Source: an uncultured Clostridia bacterium (GTDB lineage: Bacteria > Bacillota > Clostridia > Oscillospirales > Acutalibacteraceae). From it: a DNA stretch of 14,010 bases. Each line of letters starts with the position of its first letter. Within the stretch, counting starts at the first letter, position 1. The translations under genes and the position numbers were made by a program. Positions 1 through 6,111 of the stretch are shown here, piece after piece. Location of the stretch: the NCBI GenBank assembly GCA_937912045.1, contig CALDPI010000109.1:1-14010 (forward strand), written 5' to 3'. Under the pieces are notes generated by a model. That model was not told where the DNA came from and did not search any database. It saw only the letters and a program-made list of their open reading frames with translations.

Positions 1-420
1 CATTGCGAAACCTGTCTGACGGCAGGCATAAACGTCGGAATGGTCGCCGAAAATGTTAAGAGCGTGAGAAGCAACGCAGCGTGCCGAAACGTGGAACACG
101 CAGGGAAGCAGCTCACCTGCAATCTTGTACATGTTGGGAATCATGAGAAGTAAGCCCTGAGAAGCTGTGTATGTGGTGGTAAGAGCACCGGCGTTAAGCG
201 AGCCGTGAACTGTACCTGCAGCACCTGCCTCAGACTCCATCTCTACAACATTAACGGTGGTACCGAAAATGTTCTTCTGTCCCTGTGCAGACCACTGGTC
301 AACATAGTCTGCCATAGGGCTGGACGGGGTAATCGGGTAAATACCTGCAACCTCGGTAAATGCGTAGGACACATATGCCGCGGCGTTGTTACCGTCCATA
401 GTTTTAAACTTTCTAGCCAT
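1..420 (-). CDS. nifJ: Pyruvate:ferredoxin (flavodoxin) oxidoreductase, N-terminal part (runs off left edge)
   Basis: This enzyme decarboxylates pyruvate to acetyl-CoA and CO2 in the cytoplasm and passes electrons to ferredoxin or flavodoxin, a central step of anaerobic fermentation. Only the first 140 codons are present, and the frame stays open to base 1. The visible protein starts MARKFKTMDGNNAAAY and contains YPITPSSPMAD, NVVEMESEAGAAG and the TYTASQGLLLMIPNMYKIAGE stretch. These are hallmarks of the pyruvate-binding domain I of the long single-chain enzyme (about 1,170-1,190 residues in the family). The ATG at 420 is preceded by GGAGGA with 7 bases spacing. The gene has its own promoter at 474-502 and is divergent from the LUD gene. 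The family assignment is secure. Whether the missing part is intact cannot be seen. Confidence 0.95.
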   Translation of the reverse strand, partial: MARKFKTMDGNNAAAYVSYAFTEVAGIYPITPSSPMADYVDQWSAQGQKNIFGTTVNVVEMESEAGAAGTVHGSLNAGALTTTYTASQGLLLMIPNMYKIAGELLPCVFHVSARCVASHALNIFGDHSDVYACRQTGFAM

Positions 421-473
421 GGAAATTTCCTCCTTATAAAACTGTTTTGAAATATAAAATTCCATACGAAACT

Positions 474-502
474 ATGATACCACTTTTTTTTCGCGGTGTA
501 AA
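474..502 (-). promoter_or_regulatory. Sigma-A type promoter of the pyruvate:ferredoxin oxidoreductase gene
   Basis: On the minus strand, TTTACA (502-497) and TATCAT (479-474) are separated by exactly 17 bases. The 5' untranslated region to the ATG at 420 would be about 50 bases. It is AT-rich and ends in the AGGAGG-type ribosome binding site. Each hexamer is one base off consensus. Confidence 0.65.
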
Positions 503-565
503 TAGTAAAAATTACAAAATGTTAAAAAAATCACATATATAAATGGTGCAAAAATTAAAATTATG

Positions 566-574
566 TGTTACAAT
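566..574 (+). promoter_or_regulatory. Possible extended -10 promoter of the LUD-domain gene
   Basis: TGT (566-568) directly followed by TACAAT (569-574) forms an extended -10 element. No good -35 is visible 16-18 bases upstream. A start near 581 would fall downstream of the ATG at 563 and upstream of the ribosome binding site at 591-597. That agrees with translation beginning at 605. The call rests on the -10 alone. Confidence 0.4.
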
Positions 575-604
575 ATGTTAAAACGCGTAAAAGGATGGCA
601 TCAA

Positions 605-1249
605 ATGGAAAGCAAAGAGATTATGCAAAAAAGATATGAGATAATGTCAGAGCGTGTCTTAAAGGCGCTCCGCTCGCGCGGATTTACGGGCTATTTCTGC
701 AAGGACAGGGAGGAGGTCGCAAAAAAGGTGGCAGAGCTTATCCCTGTGGGCTCGTCGGTTTCTTGGGGCGGCTCGCTCACGCTCGAGGAGTGCGGTATTC
801 AAAAGCTGCTGAAAAGCGGAAATTATAAGGTCATAGACCGCGCCGACGCCAAAACGCCAAAGGAGCGCGAGGACGCGTTAAAGGCCGCGCTCACCTGTGA
901 TACGTATTTATCAAGCGTCAACGCAATGACCGAGGACGGTATAATGTTTAATATCGACGGCAACGGCAACCGCATTGCCGCCATTGCCTACGGCCCCGAA
1001 AGCGTCATTCTTGTCGTCGGTATGAACAAAATCTGCCGCGATGCTGCCACAGCCCTCAGCCGCGCCAAAAATGTTGCGGCACCTGCCAACTCGGTACGGC
1101 TTAAAAAGGAAACACCCTGCACAAAGGACGGCGTCTGTCACGACTGCAAATCGCCCGAGTGCATATGCGCCCAAACGGTCGAAATGCGCTTCTGTCGCAC
1201 CGCCGGACGCATCAAGGTTTTGCTGGTCGGAGAGGAGCTCGGACTTTAA
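605..1249 (+). CDS. LUD-domain protein (LutC/DUF162-like, clostridial type with C-terminal cysteine cluster)
   Basis: This is a 214-residue cytoplasmic protein of the LUD (lactate utilisation, DUF162) superfamily. Members include LutC and the C-terminal part of LutB. The diagnostic stretches are VSWGGSLTLEECGI (52-65), SSVNAMTEDGIMFNIDGNGNR (103-123) and the GPESVILVVGMNKI region (130-143). A cysteine-rich segment follows: C172, C178, C181, C186, C188 and a later C197. It could hold a metal or Fe-S cluster, but that is inference. An upstream in-frame ATG at 563 would add 14 residues. I chose 605 because AAGGATG (591-597) is well spaced and a possible -10 lies at 569-574. It stands alone, without lutA/lutB, so a lactate role should not be assumed. 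The biochemical function of this stand-alone type is unknown to me. Confidence 0.85.
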   Translation: MESKEIMQKRYEIMSERVLKALRSRGFTGYFCKDREEVAKKVAELIPVGSSVSWGGSLTLEECGIQKLLKSGNYKVIDRADAKTPKEREDALKAALTCDTYLSSVNAMTEDGIMFNIDGNGNRIAAIAYGPESVILVVGMNKICRDAATALSRAKNVAAPANSVRLKKETPCTKDGVCHDCKSPECICAQTVEMRFCRTAGRIKVLLVGEELGL

Positions 1250-1255
1250 AGAGAG

Positions 1256-1318
1256 CGGCGGATTTTCGCCGTTTTCCTTGGATATTGACCGTTTTTGCAC
1301 CGTTTTTCGCCGTTTTTT
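1256..1318 (+). repeat. Short CCGTTTTT repeats with a weak hairpin after the LUD gene
   Basis: A hairpin of CGGCG (1256-1260) and CGCCG (1267-1271), followed by TTTT, lies just after the stop codon and may act as a weak terminator. The motif CCGTTTT recurs at 1269, 1289, 1300 and 1310. The short sequence TTTTCGCCGTTTT occurs twice. The rest of the gap to 1459 holds only the promoter of the next gene. Confidence 0.35.
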
Positions 1319-1382
1319 CGATTTACTGCCCCAAGGTGCATTTTGGGAAATTAAGGCTTGCGCAGAGGGCGAAAGTCGGGGT

Positions 1383-1411
1383 TTGACTTTTCTTTTAGTT
1401 TTATATATTAT
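1383..1411 (+). promoter_or_regulatory. Promoter of the CNNM/CBS-domain gene
   Basis: TTGACT (1383-1388) and TATTAT (1406-1411) are separated by 17 bases, each one mismatch from the sigma-A consensus. The predicted start near 1418 leaves a leader of about 40 bases before the ATG at 1460. Confidence 0.6.
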
Positions 1412-1459
1412 ATATCTCGGTATCAAAAATTTATTTAAGAAACGGAGTTTTTTTACTTT

Positions 1460-2806
1460 ATGGACGGGTGGCCCGATTTATTTTTTAAGTTAATTTTACT
1501 GTTTGTACTTATTCTTATTAACGCATTTTTCGCAATGAGTGAGATTGCCATTATCTCCTTAAGCGACACCAAAATCAAAAAAATGGCAGAGGACGGACAC
1601 AAGGGCGCAGAAAAGGTGCTTAAGCTCACAGAAAGTCCGTCGGCATTTTTATCGACCATTCAAATCGGCGTAACCTTGGCAGGCTTCTTAACCTCTGCTT
1701 CCGCCGCCGACAGCTTTTCAGGACCGCTTTCCGCCTGGATTATAAAGACGTTTTCGCTGCCCGCGGCAATGGGCACGGCAATACAGGGCATTTCGCTTGT
1801 AATCGTCACCATTATAATTTCATACTTCTCGCTTGTATTGGGCGAGCTTGCGCCAAAGCGCATCGGAATGCAGCGTGCTGAAAAAATATCCTTTAAAGTA
1901 ATTGGCATACTTCTTTTCATAAAGGCTGTAATGACACCCTTTATAAAGGTGTTGTCCCTTTCGACAAATGCCGTCGTCCGCCTTTTAGGTTTCGACCCCA
2001 ACGCGAATGAGGAGGCCGTCACAGAGGAAGAAATTCTCATGATGGTTGACGCAGGCGAGGAAAAGGGCGTTATCGAGGAAAGCCAGAAGGAAATGATTAA
2101 TAATATTTTCGAGTTTGACGATATCGTCGCATCCGACGTTATGACCCACCGAACCGACGTTGTTGCGGTTGAGATAACCGACAATTTCGCAGAGCTGCTC
2201 GAAAAAACGCTCGAAACGGGCTATTCCCGTATCCCTGTTTATGAGGAAGACCTTGACAACATCAAGGGTATTATATATGTAAAGGACCTGCTTTCATACG
2301 TTGGCAAAAAAATCCCCTCCTCTGTTACCATTAACGACCTTATGAGAGAGGCTATGTTTGTCCCCGAAAGCAAGCGTTGCCGTGACCTGTTTAGTGAGAT
2401 GACCGAAAAGCATCTGCAGATGGTATTCGTCAGTGACGAATACGGCGGCATTTCGGGTATTGTTACCATTGAAGACCTGTTAGAGTCGATTGTCGGCAAT
2501 ATGCAGGACGAGTACGATAACGAGGAAGAGGATATCGAGCAGGTTAACGAAACCACCTTCCAGATTGACGGTACCACAGATATTGACGAGCTGGAGGAGC
2601 TGCTTGGCATCGAATTCCCGGAGGGCGAGTATGACACTATCGGCGGATTTATAATGTCCGAGCTCGGACGTATCCCTGCCGAAGACGAACATCCCGAGGT
2701 TGTGTATGAAAACTGCCGCTTCACCGTTGACGAGGTTGACGAGCGCAGAATCGAAAACATAACGGTTGAGAAGTTGCCTGCTGAAGTCGAGGAAACAGAA
2801 GAATAA
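1460..2806 (+). CDS. CNNM-domain transporter-like protein with paired CBS domains and CorC_HlyC domain
   Basis: This 448-residue inner-membrane protein belongs to the CorC/TlyC 'hemolysin-related' family. Members are implicated in magnesium or other cation export rather than haemolysis. Domains in order: an N-terminal CNNM (DUF21) membrane region (about 1-185) with hydrophobic helices near 6-27, 63-85, 107-128 and 145-165 and the conserved GELAPKR (128-134); a CBS pair (about 222-345, with VMTHRTD at 227-233 and DEYGGISGIVTIEDLLE at 326-342); and an acidic linker leading to a CorC_HlyC domain (about 362-440, with FQIDGTTDIDEL and DTIGGFI). The CBS pair probably senses nucleotide. AACGGAG at 1441-1447 is the best ribosome binding site, 12 bases from the ATG, which is rather long. 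The gene is monocistronic: it has its own promoter and a strong terminator. The ion transported cannot be read from sequence. Confidence 0.93.
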   Translation: MDGWPDLFFKLILLFVLILINAFFAMSEIAIISLSDTKIKKMAEDGHKGAEKVLKLTESPSAFLSTIQIGVTLAGFLTSASAADSFSGPLSAWIIKTFSLPAAMGTAIQGISLVIVTIIISYFSLVLGELAPKRIGMQRAEKISFKVIGILLFIKAVMTPFIKVLSLSTNAVVRLLGFDPNANEEAVTEEEILMMVDAGEEKGVIEESQKEMINNIFEFDDIVASDVMTHRTDVVAVEITDNFAELLEKTLETGYSRIPVYEEDLDNIKGIIYVKDLLSYVGKKIPSSVTINDLMREAMFVPESKRCRDLFSEMTEKHLQMVFVSDEYGGISGIVTIEDLLESIVGNMQDEYDNEEEDIEQVNETTFQIDGTTDIDELEELLGIEFPEGEYDTIGGFIMSELGRIPAEDEHPEVVYENCRFTVDEVDERRIENITVEKLPAEVEETEE

Positions 2807-2810
2807 TTAA

Positions 2811-2840
2811 AAACCCACGTTCATAAACGTGGGTTTTTTT
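2811..2840. terminator. Rho-independent terminator after the CNNM gene, probably bidirectional
   Basis: A perfect 11-bp stem, AAACCCACGTT (2811-2821) with AACGTGGGTTT (2826-2836), has a CATA loop and a run of T up to 2840. On the minus strand the stem is followed by TTTTTAATTATT. It may therefore also stop transcripts coming leftward from the lipoprotein gene. Confidence 0.9.
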
Positions 2841-2912
2841 GTATGAAAAAATGAAGGTTTATCTAATCACAGGCAACCGTTCTGCTTATGCCGCCGTGAC
2901 ACCTTCTTATGT

Positions 2913-2943
2913 GATTTGTTGTCGAAAAAAGGCGACAAATAAA
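2913..2943. repeat. Inverted repeat upstream of the candidate RNA promoter
   Basis: TTGTCG (2919-2924) and CGACAA (2933-2938) form a 6-bp inverted repeat around an A-rich centre, 8 bases before the -35 at 2946. It may be an operator. Its arms resemble the ends of the hairpin downstream (GCGACAAAT here, GCGACACAAT at 2981). No regulator can be named. The rest of 2842-2945 shows no open frame. Confidence 0.4.
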
Positions 2944-2945
2944 TA

Positions 2946-2974
2946 TTTACAATTTATGGTAACTATGCTATAAT
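2946..2974 (+). promoter_or_regulatory. Strong promoter of the candidate structured RNA
   Basis: TTTACA (2946-2951) and a perfect TATAAT (2969-2974) have 17-base spacing. The seventh base after the -10 is G2981, which is also the first base of the long hairpin stem. No ribosome binding site and open frame follow that would make this an mRNA promoter. Confidence 0.75.
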
Positions 2975-2980
2975 AACGTT

Positions 2981-3129
2981 GCGACACAATTTAATTATCA
3001 AAATACAAAGGCGTATTTTACCTTTTGGTAAAAATGCGTTTCCGTTCATACGCTTTTGTGTTTGATAAATTGTGTCGCAACAATCGGAGATGCGTTTTTC
3101 GGTGCGCGGCTTCGGTTGCGCACTTTTTT
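2981..3129 (+). ncRNA. Candidate structured small RNA of unknown class (about 149 nt)
   Basis: A promoter directly upstream and an intrinsic terminator at the end define a transcript of about 149 bases with no convincing coding frame. The first 98 bases form one long hairpin. A 13-bp closing stem pairs 2981-2993 with 3066-3078. After a 4-base bulge (AUUA), 5 more pairs and then 14 continuous pairs follow (3002-3015 with 3047-3060, including G-U). The apex carries an inner hairpin, UUUUACC/GGUAAAA. A single-stranded stretch, 3079-3101, contains CGGAGAUG, and the terminator hairpin follows. I could not match it to 6S RNA (no large central bubble), SRP RNA (no conserved GGUCAGG / GGAAGGAAGC apex) or tmRNA. 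The downstream lipoprotein gene is on the opposite strand and its stop codon overlaps the U-tract by two bases. Function is unknown. Confidence 0.65.
3102..3129 (+). terminator. UUCG-capped terminator of the candidate RNA
   Basis: GTGCGCGGC (3102-3110) pairs with GTTGCGCAC (3115-3123), 9 bp including two G-U pairs. The loop is a C(UUCG)G tetraloop, followed by six T (3124-3129). No T-run follows the stem on the minus strand, so it should act only rightward. Confidence 0.9.
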
Positions 3130-3652
3130 ATTTTATCTCAATATAACAAATGGTGTTCTCGGGCGATTTGTGAACGTGAAAAGCGGAAATTCTAATTTCC
3201 GCATCTTTTTTTATGCTCTGCTCCTTATCGGATTTGAGAATGTAGAACGGGTCGTTGTTTTCCAAAATCACGAACCATTTTGGGTATTCCGCGCCTGCTA
3301 CCTTTGGAAAAGCGTCGGGGTTTGCCGCGGTGAACCGCAAAAGCTCAGAATACACGCCACCGTTTTTATAGCTGAGCGTGCCCGAAACTGACAAATCACA
3401 GGAAAAGCTTGCACGCAGGCCATCGTTTTCGGCCTTTAGATAGAGCTTTGTCAGCGTAAAGCCGCCAATTTTTTGACCTATTTTGAGCGTCCTCTGCTCG
3501 CCTGCGAGCGTAACAGAGCATTCGGTTGCCGCCTCATATTCCAGATATTTAGAGGCGTAGCTTTCGCCTACCCCGCTTGACGTTTCGTACTCCTTTTCAC
3601 AGCCGCACAGCAAAAGCGCAAAGCAAAGGCAAAACAAAATAACCTTTTTCAT
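3128..3652 (-). CDS. Predicted lipoprotein of unknown function
   Basis: I do not recognise this 174-residue protein. Residues 1-18 form a lipoprotein signal peptide: MKK, a hydrophobic core from V4 to L15, then the lipobox L-C-G-C with the lipidated cysteine at C18. The mature part would therefore be anchored on the outer face of the cell membrane. It is soluble-looking and mixed in charge, with SVTLAGEQRTLKIGQKIGGF near the start and an aromatic stretch YPKWFVILENNDPFYIL later. The ATG at 3652 has GGGGGAC just upstream and lies 9 bases after the stop of the U32 peptidase gene, so it is the last gene of the zapA-U32 operon. Its stop codon touches the terminator of the opposing candidate RNA. 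No function can be inferred beyond envelope location. Confidence 0.85.
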   Translation of the reverse strand: MKKVILFCLCFALLLCGCEKEYETSSGVGESYASKYLEYEAATECSVTLAGEQRTLKIGQKIGGFTLTKLYLKAENDGLRASFSCDLSVSGTLSYKNGGVYSELLRFTAANPDAFPKVAGAEYPKWFVILENNDPFYILKSDKEQSIKKDAEIRISAFHVHKSPENTICYIEIK

Positions 3653-3661
3653 CTCGTCCCC

Positions 3662-5707
3662 CTATTCTACACCACGGTAGTAAAGTCCGCGTGTGTATTC
3701 GCCTTTGGGGGAAGTGCCGCATTTATAGGCGGCTATAATATCGCGGCATTCGTCAGCTGTTTCGTCGGTGAAATACAGGGTGATAAAGTCGGTTTTGAAC
3801 TCATTCACACGCTCTGCAAGATATATGGGGCGAGAGTTGAAAATTTCGCTAAAGCCCTGCCTGCACCGCACAGGAAATTTTATGCCCTTGCGGTCGGTAA
3901 GGGTGCCGTTTCCGTCACATTCCTTGCAGGAGCGACCGTTCTTCAGTGGGCAGTTACGCGTGAGCATTAAAGGCAGCTTGCCATAGCCTATGATACCCGT
4001 TGGAAGTGCGGTTTTGATTTTGTTTATTCCATCACACTCAAGCTCGGGCGAGAGGGTTATGCCTGCGGCAGAAAACTGCTCTGCCACTGCGGCACTGTGG
4101 GAATTAAAAACGTTCATACCAAAATCAAAAACAGGGGAAAGACCCGCATTTTTGCAAAGCGTAACAGCGGCAACGTTTCCGCAAAAGGCGGCTGCCACGC
4201 CGCATTCCTTTGCGGTGCGAAGTCGCTTTTCTATATATTCTTCGTTCACAATTCCGCGCGGAACGTCCACGCAAAGCGGAACGGAAAAGGTGTGGTTTTC
4301 AAAGTCGCTCTCAAGCGGCACAACCACAGCCGCGAGAGAGGAGTGGTCGGTGGGGACCTGTGACGGATGCGAAAATCTGCCCACAAGCGCAGGTTTTTTA
4401 CGCTCCCTTGTGGAAAATGAGGAAATCTCGTTTTCACCGCCACATTCGCGCATACGGTACCGAGAGTCAGAGAGCAGCTCAAGTGCCGCGCGGCGAAGTG
4501 CGTTAAGCGCCGAGGCACCCACCGAAACGCCGTCTTCAATGTCGGCCTTTATTTCATCAAAGATAAAGGGCGTACCGCCCGTTTTAGAAAGCTGAGAAAG
4601 GGCATAGGCTATCGTCAGCGGACGGTTAATCGCCGCCTCTGCCACCGCTCCGCAAGCCGAAACCGTGCTCACACCGTCAGACACAGAAAGGGAAACAGGC
4701 TCGCCCAGTCTTGCAGAAAACAAGCCCGTAACGTGCACCGATTGACGTTCGTTTCTGTAAAGCTCGTGCAGGCTGTTTGTAACCGCCTTTGACAGCATCA
4801 CGTCGTCCTTTGTGCGTGTGCCGAACATAGTGGGGCCTAATTTTCCCTCAAAATATCCGTCGGTAAAGCCGCTGCGCGAAAAAACTTTATAAAGCGTGTC
4901 GGAAAGGGCACTGTAATCCTCTCCGTCCACTGCTCGTCTGAGGGTGGCGGTTGCCGCCGCAACGTATTCGGGGCGCTTCATTCTGCCCTCGATTTTGAGC
5001 GAGGCAACACCCATTGCCTTCAGTTCTTCCACGTGCGAAACAAGGCTTAAATCCTTAAGACTCAAATCATAACCGTTTCCGCCCTCTGCAGCAAAGGGAA
5101 GACGGCAGGGTCCGGCGCAAAGTCCGCGGTTGCCGCTTCGGCCGCCCAGCATTGCACTCATATAGCATTGTCCCGACATACACATGCAGAGAGCCCCGTG
5201 CACAAAAACCTCCACCGTCATGGAAAGGTCACGCGCCGCCGCACAGAAGTCTGTCAGCCCCTTTCGGCTCATCTCGCGCGAAGCAACGACCTGGGTAAAG
5301 CCCAGCGCCTTTAAAAACGGCAGAGCCGAAACCGAGTGCGCCGTCAGCTGTGTCGACGCGTGTAGCGGCAGGTCGGGCAGACGGCGGTGCAAAAGCCGCG
5401 CAAGGCCAAGGTCCTGCACGATGACGGCGTCAATGCCGAAACGGTAGGCCTCCTCCGCGACGGAAAGAGCAGAGCAAAGCTCGTCATCGGACAAAACAGT
5501 ATTAAGCGTCAGGTAAACCCTGACGCCGCGGATATGGCAGTATTTAACAGCGTCACACAGCGTGCTGCTGTCAAAGTTGTCGGCACTGCGGCGCGCATTA
5601 AAATCGCGCACACCAAGATAAACCGCATCGGCGCCGCTTCGCACGGCGGCCGTCAGCATCTCCTCATTACCGACGGGGGATAAAATTTCAATTTGCTTGT
5701 TCGTCAC
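3662..5707 (-). CDS. U32-family peptidase / RlhA-like RNA hydroxylase (with C-terminal DUF3656-type extension)
   Basis: This 681-residue cytoplasmic protein belongs to the U32 'collagenase-like' family. The N-terminal TIM-barrel-like part begins IEILSPVGNEEMLTAAV. It carries the full U32 signature E166-x-F-x2-G-A-L-C174-x4-G-x-C181-x-M-S, followed by GRSGNRGLCAGPCR with C197 and C201. The C-terminal half has a second cysteine set (C586, C594, C597, C615) around NCPLKNGRSCKEC. Length and layout match the group containing E. coli RlhA, which hydroxylates C2501 of 23S rRNA and needs Fe-S-type cysteines. A related role in RNA modification is more likely here than proteolysis, but that is inference. 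The start is GTG at 5707, with GAAGGG 7 bases upstream and IEILSPVG directly after. It overlaps the end of zapA by 20 bases, so translation is probably coupled. Confidence 0.88.
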   Translation of the reverse strand: MTNKQIEILSPVGNEEMLTAAVRSGADAVYLGVRDFNARRSADNFDSSTLCDAVKYCHIRGVRVYLTLNTVLSDDELCSALSVAEEAYRFGIDAVIVQDLGLARLLHRRLPDLPLHASTQLTAHSVSALPFLKALGFTQVVASREMSRKGLTDFCAAARDLSMTVEVFVHGALCMCMSGQCYMSAMLGGRSGNRGLCAGPCRLPFAAEGGNGYDLSLKDLSLVSHVEELKAMGVASLKIEGRMKRPEYVAAATATLRRAVDGEDYSALSDTLYKVFSRSGFTDGYFEGKLGPTMFGTRTKDDVMLSKAVTNSLHELYRNERQSVHVTGLFSARLGEPVSLSVSDGVSTVSACGAVAEAAINRPLTIAYALSQLSKTGGTPFIFDEIKADIEDGVSVGASALNALRRAALELLSDSRYRMRECGGENEISSFSTRERKKPALVGRFSHPSQVPTDHSSLAAVVVPLESDFENHTFSVPLCVDVPRGIVNEEYIEKRLRTAKECGVAAAFCGNVAAVTLCKNAGLSPVFDFGMNVFNSHSAAVAEQFSAAGITLSPELECDGINKIKTALPTGIIGYGKLPLMLTRNCPLKNGRSCKECDGNGTLTDRKGIKFPVRCRQGFSEIFNSRPIYLAERVNEFKTDFITLYFTDETADECRDIIAAYKCGTSPKGEYTRGLYYRGVE

Positions 5708-6023
5708 GCCTGTTCCCTTCGTAATATTCGAGCTTGCGGCGGAGGATGTCTGCCTCCAGCTTTGCACAGGCGGTGTCCTCAAGAGCGCGGCGCAGGTCCT
5801 GGCGCAGCTCCTCGTTTTGTGCCGCCTGTTTTTTTGCGTTGTCATACGCCTCCAAAGCGGCGACAACCGCCGTCATGGTCGTGGACAGGAACGGGCTGTT
5901 TTTGGCAATCGTGTCAAGACGGCGGTCAAGCTCCGCCGCGAGATTGCGGACGTATGCCTCGTCGTCGTCACTTGTCAGGCAATATTCCATTCCGCCAACC
6001 TTTATGCGAATTTTGTTGCTCAA
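5688..6023 (-). CDS. zapA: Cell division protein ZapA
   Basis: ZapA is a small cytoplasmic coiled-coil protein that binds FtsZ and bundles its filaments at the division ring. The sequence begins MSNKIRIKVGGMEYCLTSDDDEAYVRNLAAELDRRL. This is the typical Firmicute pattern of a short beta-hairpin head, a helix, and a long charged coiled coil (from about residue 60 to the end). From TTG at 6023 it is 111 residues. A GTG at 6035 would add four residues, but it sits inside the AAAGGGGTG ribosome binding site. The family also usually starts at the S-N-K position, so I prefer TTG. It heads the operon zapA-U32-lipoprotein, and its last 20 bases overlap the U32 gene. Confidence 0.85.
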   Translation of the reverse strand: MSNKIRIKVGGMEYCLTSDDDEAYVRNLAAELDRRLDTIAKNSPFLSTTMTAVVAALEAYDNAKKQAAQNEELRQDLRRALEDTACAKLEADILRRKLEYYEGNRRDEQAN

Positions 6024-6057
6024 ATTAAAAAACACCCCTTTATTTTCTGATAAATAT

Positions 6058-6067
6058 ATTATATAAT
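6058..6067. promoter_or_regulatory. Overlapping divergent -10 elements between zapA and the mutase gene
   Basis: TATAAT is present on the plus strand at 6062-6067 and on the minus strand at 6063-6058, so the two -10 boxes overlap by two bases. The -35 elements are poor: TTTATT at 6039-6044 for plus, TTTAAA for minus. If both are used, RNA polymerase would compete for the site. Confidence 0.4.
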
Positions 6068-6111
6068 AAGTTCACACATTTTTAAAGCATTTTATGAAAG
6101 GAAAATCCAAA

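Noticed and set aside
205..450. Plus-strand 81-residue open frame
   Set aside because: It is antisense to the strongly conserved start of pyruvate:ferredoxin oxidoreductase and has no ribosome binding site.
911..2760. Several 70-174-residue frames on the opposite strand or in other frames across the LUD and CNNM genes
   Set aside because: They are shadows of conserved genes: no ribosome binding sites and compositions typical of complementary reading.
2979..3080. Long inverted repeat read as a MITE or transposon remnant with terminal repeats
   Set aside because: No target-site duplication is visible (AACG on the left, CAAT on the right). The exact fit of a promoter start and a following terminator is better explained by an RNA gene.
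2981..3129. 6S, SRP or tmRNA identity for the candidate RNA
   Set aside because: It lacks the large central bubble of 6S RNA, the conserved apical sequence of SRP RNA, and any tRNA-like end or tag frame.
3090..3146. An 18-codon frame from ATG at 3090 preceded by GGAG
   Set aside because: It runs through the terminator hairpin and U-tract, has no helical or functional pattern, and would be transcribed only up to its middle.
5708..5866. Upstream extension of the U32 gene to 5866 (734 residues)
   Set aside because: The extra 53 residues are Arg/Ser/Thr-rich, lie inside zapA in another frame, and are unlike any U32 N-terminus. The GTG at 5707 has a good ribosome binding site.
6024..6035. GTG at 6035 as the zapA start
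   Set aside because: It overlaps the AAAGGGGTG ribosome binding site. TTG at 6023 gives normal spacing and the usual MSNK start.
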